From an uncultured Verrucomicrobiota bacterium (GTDB lineage Bacteria > Verrucomicrobiota > Verrucomicrobiia > Limisphaerales > UBA9464), in contig CAIXUG010000064.1 in NCBI GenBank assembly GCA_903922605.1, positions 62,001 to 126,000 of the forward strand: 64,000 bases of DNA. Reading direction: 5' to 3'. The position numbers were made by a program, and so were the translations under genes. The notes below the pieces were generated by a model, which was not told the DNA's origin, did no database searches, and was given only the letters and a program-made list of their open reading frames with translations. Each line of letters opens with the position of its first letter. Within the stretch, counting starts at the first letter, position 1. This document shows, piece by piece, positions 18,001 to 26,500 of this stretch.

Positions 18001-18507
18001 CGGGGTTGCAAAATTCTCGGCGTACACCACCGAGAAATCCGCCTTGCCCACGCCCTTGGTATCGCGCAGCAGCCGGACGATCTCCGTGTTCTTGTAGTAG
18101 CCCTTCATCTCCTCGTCGGTAAGATGACGCTTCATTTCCGCGAGGCGATCCTCCACGGACTTGCTGGCCAGATCCTCATCCAGCCAGGGCATGATGCCGC
18201 GGATATCGGGCACGCCGCGCCACGCGCGGAAGGATTCGGCGACGAACACCCGGCCATCGTCCACCAGGTCAAACGCAACCCCGTGCGCCACGATGGGTTC
18301 GGCCGCCCACAGCTCGCCTTTCCAGCCGGTCGGAATCTGGAAGCGCTTCAGGTTCTTCTCCCCCTCATCCGAGGCGGGGGCCAGTTTCGGAGCATCGAAA
18401 CTGCCCTGCGGCCCCAGTTTGTGCTGGGCCAGGGCGGGCACGGCGGCGGCGAACGCCAGCGCGCCAAAAATGGCGCGCCGGATCATCTGTCTTGCGGTCA
18501 ACGGCAT
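15091..18507 (-). CDS. PVC-type membrane-bound dehydrogenase with HEAT repeats and CxxCH heme site
   Basis: A 1138-residue exported redox protein typical of Planctomycetota and Verrucomicrobiota. After a signal peptide ending near VPALA, residues 50-500 form a beta-propeller dehydrogenase domain (LHGLAWGPDGKLYFSIGDR, GLRNPQQLVFDEWGDVFTGD, GPDGAFWVLDWVDGWEPVG). Residues 500-960 are Ala/Leu-rich HEAT-like repeats. The C terminus holds the heme-binding domain with CMRCH near residue 1017, then GPDLTGVVGRKGRDYIVRS. It probably oxidises a sugar or alcohol and passes electrons to a c-type heme in the periplasm. The substrate is unknown. It ends at a shared terminator and is monocistronic. Confidence 0.92.
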   Translation of the reverse strand: MPLTARQMIRRAIFGALAFAAAVPALAQHKLGPQGSFDAPKLAPASDEGEKNLKRFQIPTGWKGELWAAEPIVAHGVAFDLVDDGRVFVAESFRAWRGVPDIRGIMPWLDEDLASKSVEDRLAEMKRHLTDEEMKGYYKNTEIVRLLRDTKGVGKADFSVVYAENFATPLDGVASGVLARGKDLWFANIPNIWKLHDEDGDGVADSRQSISYGHGIRVGFLGHDLHGLAWGPDGKLYFSIGDRASMLQTEGHLVGNPDCGGVFRCNPDGSEMEMFYRGLRNPQQLVFDEWGDVFTGDNNSDGGDQSRWTWLMESGDSGWRVGWQFLEQPNARGPWNSEKMWYPQNDAQPAFLTPPIKNIAAGPSGVSYYPGTGLGPEWQGTYTLCDFRGSGAGSGVWSFKHKPKGASFEIVDDKKMVWAIEATDAKWGPDGAFWVLDWVDGWEPVGKGRIYRFFDPTTIGAAGVKDTQALLKAGFAQRKDGELLKLLAHANYRVRQGAQFELAARGEKSVPALIKLTRAGNEVHARLHAIWALGQIEARAHKARRDLSTPELDALLPLMADADAHVRANAARVLGDAGYLKAYDILVKGTTDADLHVQALATIALGKLGRREAVPTLFAQLKANADQDPHIRYAAVTALVAVNDIDTLLAAVKNPDDGIRMGVLLALRRLQRNEIGVFLDDSNPKIVTEAARAINDEPISGAMDLLAAKLGGPDLWPGKLQPHRRPFIRRALNANYRFGTKETAARLANFATNDAFPEELRAEALDALGEWPKNSGRDRVTGLWRPTAFARDAKLPGDALQPVLPQLLASAPDDVRTAAARAAGELKSVSASEALAKLVIEKRGVAKTRAAALTALSKMQTPEYGPALAAAQNDSEELVRKTAVKLSVDAPPLAAATGRGPAMANDPVAKLAGVIASGSLSEKQNAFATIAKVPGTSADEFLGQWMNDLLAGKVTSELQLDVLDAATARPALKPLVAKYEAALPKAKEFDINPWKVCLLGGNAEDGKKVFFEKAEVSCMRCHKVSGEGGEVGPDLTGVVGRKGRDYIVRSVLYPNAEIAQGFESVLVTVKNGTAYAGVIKSETPEILEINSPEDGILKLKKSDIESREKGLSGMPEGFGTVLTKQELRNLVEFLASTK

Positions 18508-18607
18508 AAAGTCGGCGACAATATTGTCAGAAAGGCCGGACGCAAGCTACAGCTATGGATTCAACAGAATGGCTAAGGCAGCCAATGATGGCACCTATTC
18601 AACTATT

Positions 18608-18637
18608 CAAATCAACGAATTCGGATTCGTTGATTTG
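18608..18637. promoter_or_regulatory. Perfect 13+13 inverted repeat upstream of metF
   Basis: Arms CAAATCAACGAAT and ATTCGTTGATTTG flank a TCGG centre, 40 bases before the metF ATG. A palindrome this long and AT-rich in GC-rich DNA suggests an operator. ArsR-type SAM/SAH regulators control metF in other bacteria; linking one to this site is inference. It could also form an RNA hairpin. Confidence 0.6.
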
Positions 18638-18677
18638 TATCTTGATCCAACTCGCCCTTCAGGCATACATCTTGCCC

Positions 18678-19571
18678 ATGATCTCGCTGATCCGTGACCT
18701 CCATGCAGCCGCCCGGGCCTCAGGCAAACCGGCGGTCTCCATCGAGTTTTTCCCGCCCAAGACCGATGAGGGCGACCGGAACCTGTTCGAGAAGACCCTC
18801 CCGGCCCTGCTCACCATCAAGCCGGCCTACTGCTCCGTGACCTACGGCGCCGGCGGCACCACGCGGGACAAGACGCTTACCATCGTCGAGCGCATCCAGA
18901 AGGAGTTCGACCTCACGACGATGATGCACCTCACGTGCGTCAACGCCACCCAGGCCGAACTGGCGGCCGTCATTGCCGATGCCCGGGCCCGGGGCGTCCG
19001 CAACATCCTCGCATTGCGGGGTGATCCGCCGGCCGGAGCCGCCGAATGGACCGCCACCGAGGGTGGCTTCCGCTACTCCCGCGAACTCGTCGCCTACCTC
19101 CATCAGCTCGGCGGCTTCACCATCGGTACGGCCGGATTCCCGGAAGGCCATATCGCCCAGACCGGCGGCAAAGAGGTGGATTGGGGCTTCCTCGCCGACA
19201 AAATCCGCGCCGGAACCGACTTCGTGGTCACGCAGCTTTTCTTCGACAACGCCGACTTCCTGCGGATGCGCGACCATCTGGCGAAGAAGCTGGGCGTGAA
19301 CGTGCCGATCATCCCCGGTCTGCTCCCGGTGCTGGCCCGCGGCCAGACCAAGAAATTCACCGCGCTATGCGGGGCGGCATTGCCCGCTCCGTTCGTAGCC
19401 CGCCTCGATGAACTGGGCGACAATGATGCCGCCGTGACCCAGTTTGGCATCGAATACTGCGTGAAGCAGGCCGAGGAACTTATCCGCGAGGGCGTTCCCG
19501 GCATCCATTTCTACACGTTGAACAAGCCCTACTCGACCGTGCAGGTCGTAAAAGCGTTGGGGTTGGCCTGA
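18678..19571 (+). CDS. metF: 5,10-methylenetetrahydrofolate reductase
   Basis: Reduces methylene-THF to methyl-THF for methionine synthesis, using FAD and NAD(P)H. The 297-residue protein has the family opening VSIEFFPPKTDEGDRNLF with the catalytic Glu, YCSVTYGAGGTTRDKT, HLTCVN, NILALRGDPP, and VTQLFFDNADFLRMRD. The ATG at 18678 gives the standard length; an upstream in-frame ATG would read through the inverted repeat. No SAM riboswitch is visible. Period-7 repeat DNA follows the stop. Confidence 0.95.
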   Translation: MISLIRDLHAAARASGKPAVSIEFFPPKTDEGDRNLFEKTLPALLTIKPAYCSVTYGAGGTTRDKTLTIVERIQKEFDLTTMMHLTCVNATQAELAAVIADARARGVRNILALRGDPPAGAAEWTATEGGFRYSRELVAYLHQLGGFTIGTAGFPEGHIAQTGGKEVDWGFLADKIRAGTDFVVTQLFFDNADFLRMRDHLAKKLGVNVPIIPGLLPVLARGQTKKFTALCGAALPAPFVARLDELGDNDAAVTQFGIEYCVKQAEELIREGVPGIHFYTLNKPYSTVQVVKALGLA

Positions 19572-19580
19572 GCCGTTTTG

Positions 19581-19739
19581 GGGTCCCGGGTCCCGAGTCC
19601 GAGGTCCAAAGTCTTCAGTCCCGGGGCTGAGGTCTTGGGTAGGAAATTCAAAGCTCAAAGCTCAAACGCGGAAGAGATGAGCCACTTTCCTCACTCCTCA
19701 CTCGCAATTCGCAATTCGTCACTCCCTTCATCCTTCACT
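19581..19739. repeat. Degenerate heptad-repeat tract
   Basis: From 19581, nine heptads (GGGTCCC, GGGTCCC, GAGTCCG, AGGTCCA and so on) keep GTC at positions 3-5 in seven of nine. From 19644 come AAATTCA, AAGCTCA, AAGCTCA. From 19691 come TCACTCC, TCACTCG, CAATTCG, CAATTCG, TCACTCC, CTTCATC, CTTCACT, unbroken in register. The end overlaps the last codons of the permease. Confidence 0.8.
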
Positions 19740-22415
19740 TCGCAGAATCTCCAAGGGCGGTTGGTCGGCGATTCCCCGGCTGGTGATTAGGCCGACTAGT
19801 ACGGTCAGTACGGTCACTCCGGCGACCGCCAGAACCGGTGGCCAGGGGGCCAAGGCGTAGTCGGCCTTGAAGGCGAATTTCGCCAGCGCCCAACTGGCGG
19901 TGACAGCCAGCCCCGCCCCGGTGATCCCGGACAGCAGTCCCAGCGTGGCGTATTCGGCGAAGAGGATTTTGCGGATTTGTACGCGGGTCGCGCCGAGGGT
20001 GCGGAGCAGGATGGCCTCCTGCATCCGCTGCCAGCGCCCGCTGATGATGGCTCCCGCGAGCACGATGAGACCAGTCACCACCGTGAACAGCGCCATGAAG
20101 CGGATGACGAAGCCCACCTTGGTAAGGATGCCATCGAGGGTCTGCAGCACCAACGTGAGGTCAATGGCGCTGACGTTGGGGAAAGCTTTCACCAACTCCC
20201 GCTGCATCCGGGCGGATTCGGCGGAACCGGCCACATGCGTGGCCACGACGTGCATGGCCGGGGCGTCTTCCAGCACGCCGGCAGGGAACACGACGAAGAA
20301 GTTCGGCCGCACCTGCCGCCAGTCCACCTTGCGCAGACTGGCCACACGGCAGGCCACCGGCACGCCCTGGATGTCGAAGGTCAGGTCGTCGTCGAGGCCG
20401 ACCTGGAGTTCCTTCGCAATGCCGTCTTCGACGGAAACAGGGACGCGAGCCAGTGAGCCAGTAAGCGAGGGAGCCAGTGGGTCAGAAGTGGACGCGGTAG
20501 GCAGACCACTCTGGCTTTCTGGCTTACTGGCTTTCTCACCTGCCTTCCCCGAGTCAGACTGGCTGAACACGGGTACGAACGTCCCCGCCACAATCTCCTC
20601 GCTGTCCACGAGGTTCGTGCGCCAGGTCGAACGGTATTCGCGGCGCAGCACCCACTCGGGAATGTGTTTTGATTTGTCCTGCGCCAACGTCTCGGTGGAC
20701 ACGCCTTTGATCGATTTCAGGCGCATGGTCACGATGGGGGCCTGGTCGAGCACCGGCAGATTCTGTGCCTGCAACAGGGCGATGACACCGTCCCGCTGGT
20801 CCGGCTGGATGTCGAAGAGGATGGCGTTGGGTTTCGCGCCGTTGCCCGGGGGGAAGAGCTGGGTCAGGAGCGTATCGCGCACCAGATTCAGCGTGAGGAT
20901 GAGAAACGTGCCGAGGCCGAGCGACAGCAGCAGGAGCGTGGTGCGATTTTGCGGACGATGCAGGCTGGCCAACCCCTGCCGCCACACAAAGGGCAGCGAC
21001 CGGGGCGTCAGCCGGCGCGCCAGCCAGACCACCAACTGGGACACACCGGCCAGCAGCGCGAAGGCGGCCGCCAAACCGGCGGCAAAGGCCAGCCCTTCGC
21101 GGGGACGTTCGGTCTGGGCCATCGCAAAGACGGTCACCGCGAGAACAATCAGGGCGATCACCACGGCGCGGACCGGATCGCGTGGTACCAGCCAGCTCCG
21201 AAGCTTTCCAACGGTCCCACGGTCACCGGCCTCGTTACCCACCTCAAAGGCCGCCCGAATCGCCGCGAGCGGACTCACGCGCCGGACTTCGAGCAGCGGC
21301 AGCAGCGCGAACAGCACGCAGATGGCGAAACCGGCGGCCGTCGCCTCGATGGCCGCTCCCCACGCGAAGTGCGGGGCGAATGCGAAGGGCACAAAGCTCG
21401 CCACGAGGGCCGGCAGCCGTTGCGCCACGAGCGCACCGAGGGCCACGCCGGCCAATGAACCGATGGCTCCCAATGCCAGCCCCTGCGCGAGATAGATGCC
21501 AAAGGTATCGGCCAGTGGCGCGCCGAGACAGCGCAGCACCGCGACATTCGGCAGCTTCTGCCGCACATGCACATGAATGGCGCTCGCGATGCCAACCGCG
21601 CCCAAGAGCAGCGCCACGAGCGCCACGAGGTTCAGGAAGCGGTAGAGGTTCCCGAGGGCCTCGCCCAGATCCTTCTGGCGCTTCTTCACCGTGTCGAAGT
21701 CGAGCCGCAACCGGGTGAATTCCGGTTCGAGCGGTTTGGTCAGCGCCTCGATGTCGGTGTTTTCCGAAAAGCGGAAATGCACGCGATAACGGGCCAGCGA
21801 ACCGCCCTTGAGCAACTCCGTTTTGGGCAGATCAGCGGCGGGCAAATAGAGGCGCGGCGCAATGGTCGCAAAGGCCACGCCATCACCGGGCACCTTGCGC
21901 AGGGCTCCCAGAATATGGAAGGAGGCGGCCCCCAATTTGACGGTATCACCGGGCTTGGCGTCGAACTGCTGCAAAACGCCTTCCTCGATCAACAGGCCTT
22001 TGCCCGCGCGAAACTCGGCGGCGGCGGAGGCCGGTTCCGTTTCCAACTGGCCGTAAAACGGGAAACCACCGCTGATCGCCCGGGCATTGACCAGCCGGGT
22101 GCCGTTGGTCAGCACCAGCATCGTGGAAAAACTGGTCTCTCGCGCCGTCTCACCCCCCAACCGCGCGATCATCGCTTCCGCTTCCGGGGAAAAAGGCTGG
22201 CGGGCGGTGATGACCAGGTCCGCGCCGAGCAGGGCCTTGGACTGCTGTTGGATGGCCTGTTCCAGGTTGCGCCCGAGCGAACCGATGGCCACGAGCGCGG
22301 CGATGCCCAATGAAATGCTACTGGAAAAGAGCAGCAGACGGCGGCGCGACGAACGCGTGTCGCGCCAGGCCATCAGCCAGGTCCAGCGGGAGAACAGCGC
22401 GCGCAGCCACTTCAT
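19728..22415 (-). CDS. FtsX/MacB-type ABC transporter permease (YbbP-like)
   Basis: An 895-residue inner-membrane protein with the layout of YbbP-type permeases: an N-terminal helix (about 30-48), a periplasmic MacB_PCD domain, three helices about 260-390, further helices about 420-500, a second periplasmic domain, and three C-terminal helices (about 745-890). It would couple an ABC ATPase, not present here, to lipid or lipoprotein extraction or export. Residues about 618-656 are a low-complexity Ser/Pro/Ala segment encoded by period-8 repeat DNA, interrupting the second periplasmic domain in frame. YbbA-like ATPase is usually adjacent; here hicB lies upstream instead. Confidence 0.82.
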   Translation of the reverse strand: MKWLRALFSRWTWLMAWRDTRSSRRRLLLFSSSISLGIAALVAIGSLGRNLEQAIQQQSKALLGADLVITARQPFSPEAEAMIARLGGETARETSFSTMLVLTNGTRLVNARAISGGFPFYGQLETEPASAAAEFRAGKGLLIEEGVLQQFDAKPGDTVKLGAASFHILGALRKVPGDGVAFATIAPRLYLPAADLPKTELLKGGSLARYRVHFRFSENTDIEALTKPLEPEFTRLRLDFDTVKKRQKDLGEALGNLYRFLNLVALVALLLGAVGIASAIHVHVRQKLPNVAVLRCLGAPLADTFGIYLAQGLALGAIGSLAGVALGALVAQRLPALVASFVPFAFAPHFAWGAAIEATAAGFAICVLFALLPLLEVRRVSPLAAIRAAFEVGNEAGDRGTVGKLRSWLVPRDPVRAVVIALIVLAVTVFAMAQTERPREGLAFAAGLAAAFALLAGVSQLVVWLARRLTPRSLPFVWRQGLASLHRPQNRTTLLLLSLGLGTFLILTLNLVRDTLLTQLFPPGNGAKPNAILFDIQPDQRDGVIALLQAQNLPVLDQAPIVTMRLKSIKGVSTETLAQDKSKHIPEWVLRREYRSTWRTNLVDSEEIVAGTFVPVFSQSDSGKAGEKASKPESQSGLPTASTSDPLAPSLTGSLARVPVSVEDGIAKELQVGLDDDLTFDIQGVPVACRVASLRKVDWRQVRPNFFVVFPAGVLEDAPAMHVVATHVAGSAESARMQRELVKAFPNVSAIDLTLVLQTLDGILTKVGFVIRFMALFTVVTGLIVLAGAIISGRWQRMQEAILLRTLGATRVQIRKILFAEYATLGLLSGITGAGLAVTASWALAKFAFKADYALAPWPPVLAVAGVTVLTVLVGLITSRGIADQPPLEILRSEG
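20447..20542. repeat. Period-8 repeat DNA inside the permease gene
   Basis: On the plus strand GAGCCAGT, GAGCCAGT, AAGCGAGG, GAGCCAGT, GGGTCAGA occupy 20447-20486, and CTGGCTTT, CTGGCTTA, CTGGCTTT, CTCACCTG occupy 20511-20542. The two tracts are roughly inverse complements. Similar octads lie at 42731-42762 between genes. Confidence 0.75.
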
Positions 22416-22484
22416 GCGCGCAGGTTAGCGGGGAAACTGGTCCGCGCCACCCCAGGGTACAGACCCAGCAGCAACCCAACCCGC

Positions 22485-22880
22485 TCAGCTCCCGGCGGTC
22501 GCCAATGGCTGGCGGGCATGGCCGACTCTCTGGGCGGAGAATAATTCGTGCGGAAAAACGGGCTGCTGTTTGACGTGCTGCTCCAAGATTCGCGGCACGA
22601 TTTCATTGATCGCCGCCTGCAGGGCCAACTGAAACTGGGCTGCCGCCGCCCGCTGCATTTCATCGCGCAGTTTTTCGTAATCCTGCTTTGTCAGCGGGGG
22701 CGGAATTTGCCGGCCCTTTTCCTTCGCGGTCGCAATCCATTCAGCCACCACTTCGGACAGATTATGCAACGCCTGTTCTTGGGTTTCCCCATCGGCCATG
22801 CAGCCGGGCAACTCTCCCACCATTGCCAGGAAGGCTTCATCCTCTGTGCTCCACACGATTTGGACAGAATATGGGTTCAT
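22485..22880 (-). CDS. hicB: HicB-like antitoxin
   Basis: A 131-residue HicB-family protein. The partially degraded RNase H-like core is seen as YSVQIVWSTEDEAFLAMVGELPGCMADGETQEQALHNLSEVVAEWI. The C-terminal half is longer than in minimal HicB and Gln/Ala-rich; no clear ribbon-helix-helix or HTH is evident, so autoregulation is uncertain. It follows hicA by three bases, the toxin-first order common for hicAB. It should neutralise the HicA mRNA interferase. Confidence 0.75.
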   Translation of the reverse strand: MNPYSVQIVWSTEDEAFLAMVGELPGCMADGETQEQALHNLSEVVAEWIATAKEKGRQIPPPLTKQDYEKLRDEMQRAAAAQFQLALQAAINEIVPRILEQHVKQQPVFPHELFSAQRVGHARQPLATAGS

Positions 22881-22883
22881 CCG

Positions 22884-23132
22884 CTAAAGCTGGTAATTCC
22901 TGATGACTTCCGCGACTTGCCTGACTTGGTAAGGCTTTGCCTTTCCATCACTTCTGGGCTGTAAAACGAGAATTTCAAAGACACCTTCCCGCACGAATTT
23001 CACATGGCTGCCCTTGCCCTGTTTCCGCTCAAAATTCAAAGCGCGCAGCAATCCGCATAAGTCATCAAAATGGACATTTGCATTGGAAGTGCCACTTAGG
23101 ATGCGTTCTTTGATTTTGTCGTGTTTGCTCAC
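22884..23132 (-). CDS. hicA: HicA-like mRNA interferase toxin
   Basis: An 82-residue HicA-type dsRBD-like toxin. Family features are the opening SKHDKIKERILSGTSNANVHFDDLCGLL split around the first helix, then the catalytic-His segment GKGSHVKFVREG and the ending KAKPYQVRQVAEVIRNY. I chose GTG 23132 because homologs begin MSKHEK; a TTG at 23147 would add five residues. Expected to cleave mRNA when free of HicB. Confidence 0.8.
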   Translation of the reverse strand: MSKHDKIKERILSGTSNANVHFDDLCGLLRALNFERKQGKGSHVKFVREGVFEILVLQPRSDGKAKPYQVRQVAEVIRNYQL

Positions 23133-23518
23133 TCGGCTGCCAGCCAAGGCTTCATGGCTTTCGAGTCACGTCAACCCAAATGAATCCTACAGAATTTATC
23201 TCACTGACCCAAGGTAGCAGAAAAATTGCGAGTAGCAGCAAGGAACATCTTTCCAGCAGCCATCCAATGGCCTGCGGCTTAGTCGTGAATGCCCGTCGAA
23301 AGACAACTGCAATCCCTATTTGGTTTCAAATCGACGTAAAAGCCATCGGAAAATACGGCTACTCCTTAAGACTGCCATGCAAACGCATCATCACTGGAAC
23401 ACAATTTTTCGCGAAGCGACTGGCTTGAGGAACGCTGGTTTCGACACGATTGCTTTAAGTTTGCGGTTCCTCACTTGGCTTCTGCGCCAGCATCCGTAGT
23501 TTCGTGCCACTTCCGCGC
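23133..23518. other. 386-base gap without a recognisable gene
   Basis: Lower GC than the surroundings. Short open frames exist, but none has a start signal or family similarity. It must hold the divergent promoters of hicAB and the CotH gene; I cannot place them with confidence. Confidence 0.5.
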
Positions 23519-26500
23519 ATGACACGAATCCGTCTCTGGCTGACCGCCTTGCTTGCCCTCGTGACGTTATCGTCACAGGTGCGGGCCGTTGACTTGGTGC
23601 CTGTTCAGTCCCAATGGCGCTATCTGAAGGGAACCGCCGAGGCCTCTTCACCGGACGCGACCGCGTGGCGCCAGCCCGGCTTCAACAACGCCGGCTGGCT
23701 GAGCGGCCCGGCCACCTTCTGGTATGGCGACGTCTTCACCGGAACGCAGATCACCGACATGCAGAACAACTACTCCTCGTTGTTCTTCCGGACGAAATTC
23801 ACGGTGGTCAATCCCGCCGACATTGCGCAACTGGTGCTGCACGCCCAGTGCGACGACGGCTTCATCGTGTGGATCAACGGACACGAGGTGGCGCGTTATA
23901 ACGTCCCGGACGGGGATCTGCCCTACAACGCCTTCGCCCTCGTCGCCGTCAGTCCCGATCCGGCGGTGTTCAATGACTATTTGCTCGCGGACCCGAAGAC
24001 CACGTTGGTCGCGGGCGAAAACGTCATGGCCGTGCACGTCTTCAACGTGGCCCTGACCAGCAGCGACATCGTCTGGGACGCGGCCTTGCAGGCCACCTTC
24101 GACGAGACCGCACCGACCATCGCCCATCTTTATCCCACCGCCGGCGCGACGGTGCGTGAACTGGCCACCGTCGAGGTGGAATTCAGCGAGGCGGTGACGG
24201 GCGTGGATGCGGGCGACCTGCTGATCAATGGCGTTGCCGCGAGCGCCGTTTCCGCAGTCAGCCCGGCGCAGTACGTCTTCAGCTTTCCCAAAGCGGCCGC
24301 CGGCCAGGTCACGGTGGCCTTCAGCAAGGGACATGGCATCACCGACCTCGCCGGCACGCCGCATCCGTTTGGCGGAGGTTCGTGGACCTACACCGTCACC
24401 CCCGACCTGATTCCCCCGGGCATGGAGATCAGCGAGTTCATGGCCGACAATCAGAAGGGCATCCGCGATGAGGACGGCGATCGTACCGACTGGATCGAAA
24501 TCCATAACGGCACGACCGAAACCCTGTCGTTGACCGGCTGGGCACTGACAGACACCGCCTCGGACCTGGCCAAATGGCAGTTCCCGCCGCTGACTCTGCC
24601 CGCCAACGCCTACCTGCTCGTCTATGCCTCGGGCAAAAACCGGACGAATGCCGCCGCCCCGCTGCACACCAGCTTCAAACTCGGCAGCAGCGGCGGCTAT
24701 CTGGCACTGGTGACACCGGGCGGCGAAGTCATGTCGGAGTTCAGCCCGACCTACCCACCCCAGCGGGCGGATGTCAGCTATGGCCGGGCCACCGGGGCGC
24801 CCAATGTCACGGGCTATTTTGTCAAACCAACCCCCGGAGCGGCCAACACGACCGGCGGGGCCGGCTTTGCGCCGGACGTGATCTTTTCCACTGCGGGCGG
24901 GACTTTCACGACCGCCTTTCAGCTCACCCTGTCCCTGGGCGATACCAACAGCAGCGCGGTCATTCACTACACGACCAACGATACGCTGCCCGATACGAAC
25001 AGTCCCGCCTACACCGGGCCGATCAGCATCGGCAATCCCATGCGAATCCGGGCGCGGGCCTTCGCCGACGGATTGCTGCCCGGCACACCGCACAGTGAAA
25101 CCTATCTGCGCATGGCGCCCGCCCTGGCCACGTTCACTTCGGATCTGCCCATCATGGTCATCCATAATTTCGGTGCCGGGCGCCCGCCCGACACCGGTTC
25201 GCAGAACGGACAGTTTGAAGTCTATGAGCCGGTCAACGGTGTCACCTCGCTCACCAATGCGCCGGTCTTCACCAGCCGCGTCGGCATCGGGGCGCGCGGT
25301 TCCAGCACGCTCGGCGACGCGAAAGTGAACATGAGCCTCGAACTCCATGACGAGTTTGACGCCAGCCTCAATTACCAGCTGCTGGGCCTCCCGGCGGAAT
25401 CCGACTGGGTGCTTTACGGGCCGGACGCCTTCGAGCCGGTGCTGATCCACAATCCCTTCATGCACCAGCTCAGCCGCGACATCGGGCGCTACTCGCCCCG
25501 TACCCGGTTCGTGGAGGTGTACCTGGTGACCAGTTCGGTCCAGTCGCAGGTGACTTCGACGACCTACTTCGGAATCTACGTGCTCGAAGAAAAGATCAAG
25601 CGCGGCAAGGACCGCGTGGATATTGACGAAGTCCTGCCCCAATTCACCAAATCTCCCCAGATCACCGGCGGCTACATGATGAAGATCGACCGGCCCGGAC
25701 CGGGCGAAAGCGGCTTCTACGCGGCCAACCAGGGCATCATCTACGTCGATCCCAAGGAGCGGGAAATCACCCTGCCGGAATGGTCCGCCCAGCATCAGTA
25801 CCTCCAGAATTACATGAACGCCTTTGGCAACGTCCTGTACGGGGCCAACTGGACGAACCCCACCAACGGCTACGCCGCCTACCTCGATCCCGACTCGTGG
25901 ATCGACCACCATCTGCTGAACATCCTCGCGCTCAACGTGGACGCCCTGCGCCTGAGCGCGAACTTTTATAAGCCGCGCAGCGGACGCCTGGAATTTGGCC
26001 CGCTGTGGGACTTCGACCGGTCCCTGGGTTCCACCGACGGACGCGACTTCAATCCGCGGCTGTGGAGCGGCCAGCAGGGGGGCGGCACCGACTTCTTCAA
26101 CGAGACGACCCAGGCCTGGTGGGGCCGGCTGTTCCGCGACCTGGAATTTTACCAGCGCTATATCGACCGCTATCAGGCACTGCGCCAGAATCAGTTCTCC
26201 ACGACCAACCTGTGGCGGCTGACCGACAGCATGGTCAGCCAGATCCGCCTGGCCCAGCCCCGTGAACGGACGCGCTGGGGCGGCAATTACCGGACCGCCA
26301 GCGGCGGCGGCGGGGGCACCTATGCCACCGAGGTGCAGTGGATGAAGAACTGGCTCTCCAACCGCGTGTCGTTCATCGACAGCCAGTTCGTGCGGCCGGT
26401 GGGCATTACGACACCGGGAGGACCGTTCACCAACACCACTCAGGTCACCCTCAGCAGCGCGACCGTCGGCACCACCTATTACACGCTCGATGGCAGCGAT

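Noticed and set aside
18555-18677. Extending metF upstream to ATG 18555
   Set aside because: It would read through the perfect inverted repeat and add 41 residues absent from the family.
23180-23428. Possible 82-residue gene in the hicA-CotH gap
   Set aside because: No start signal, no recognisable motif, and composition unlike the neighbouring genes.
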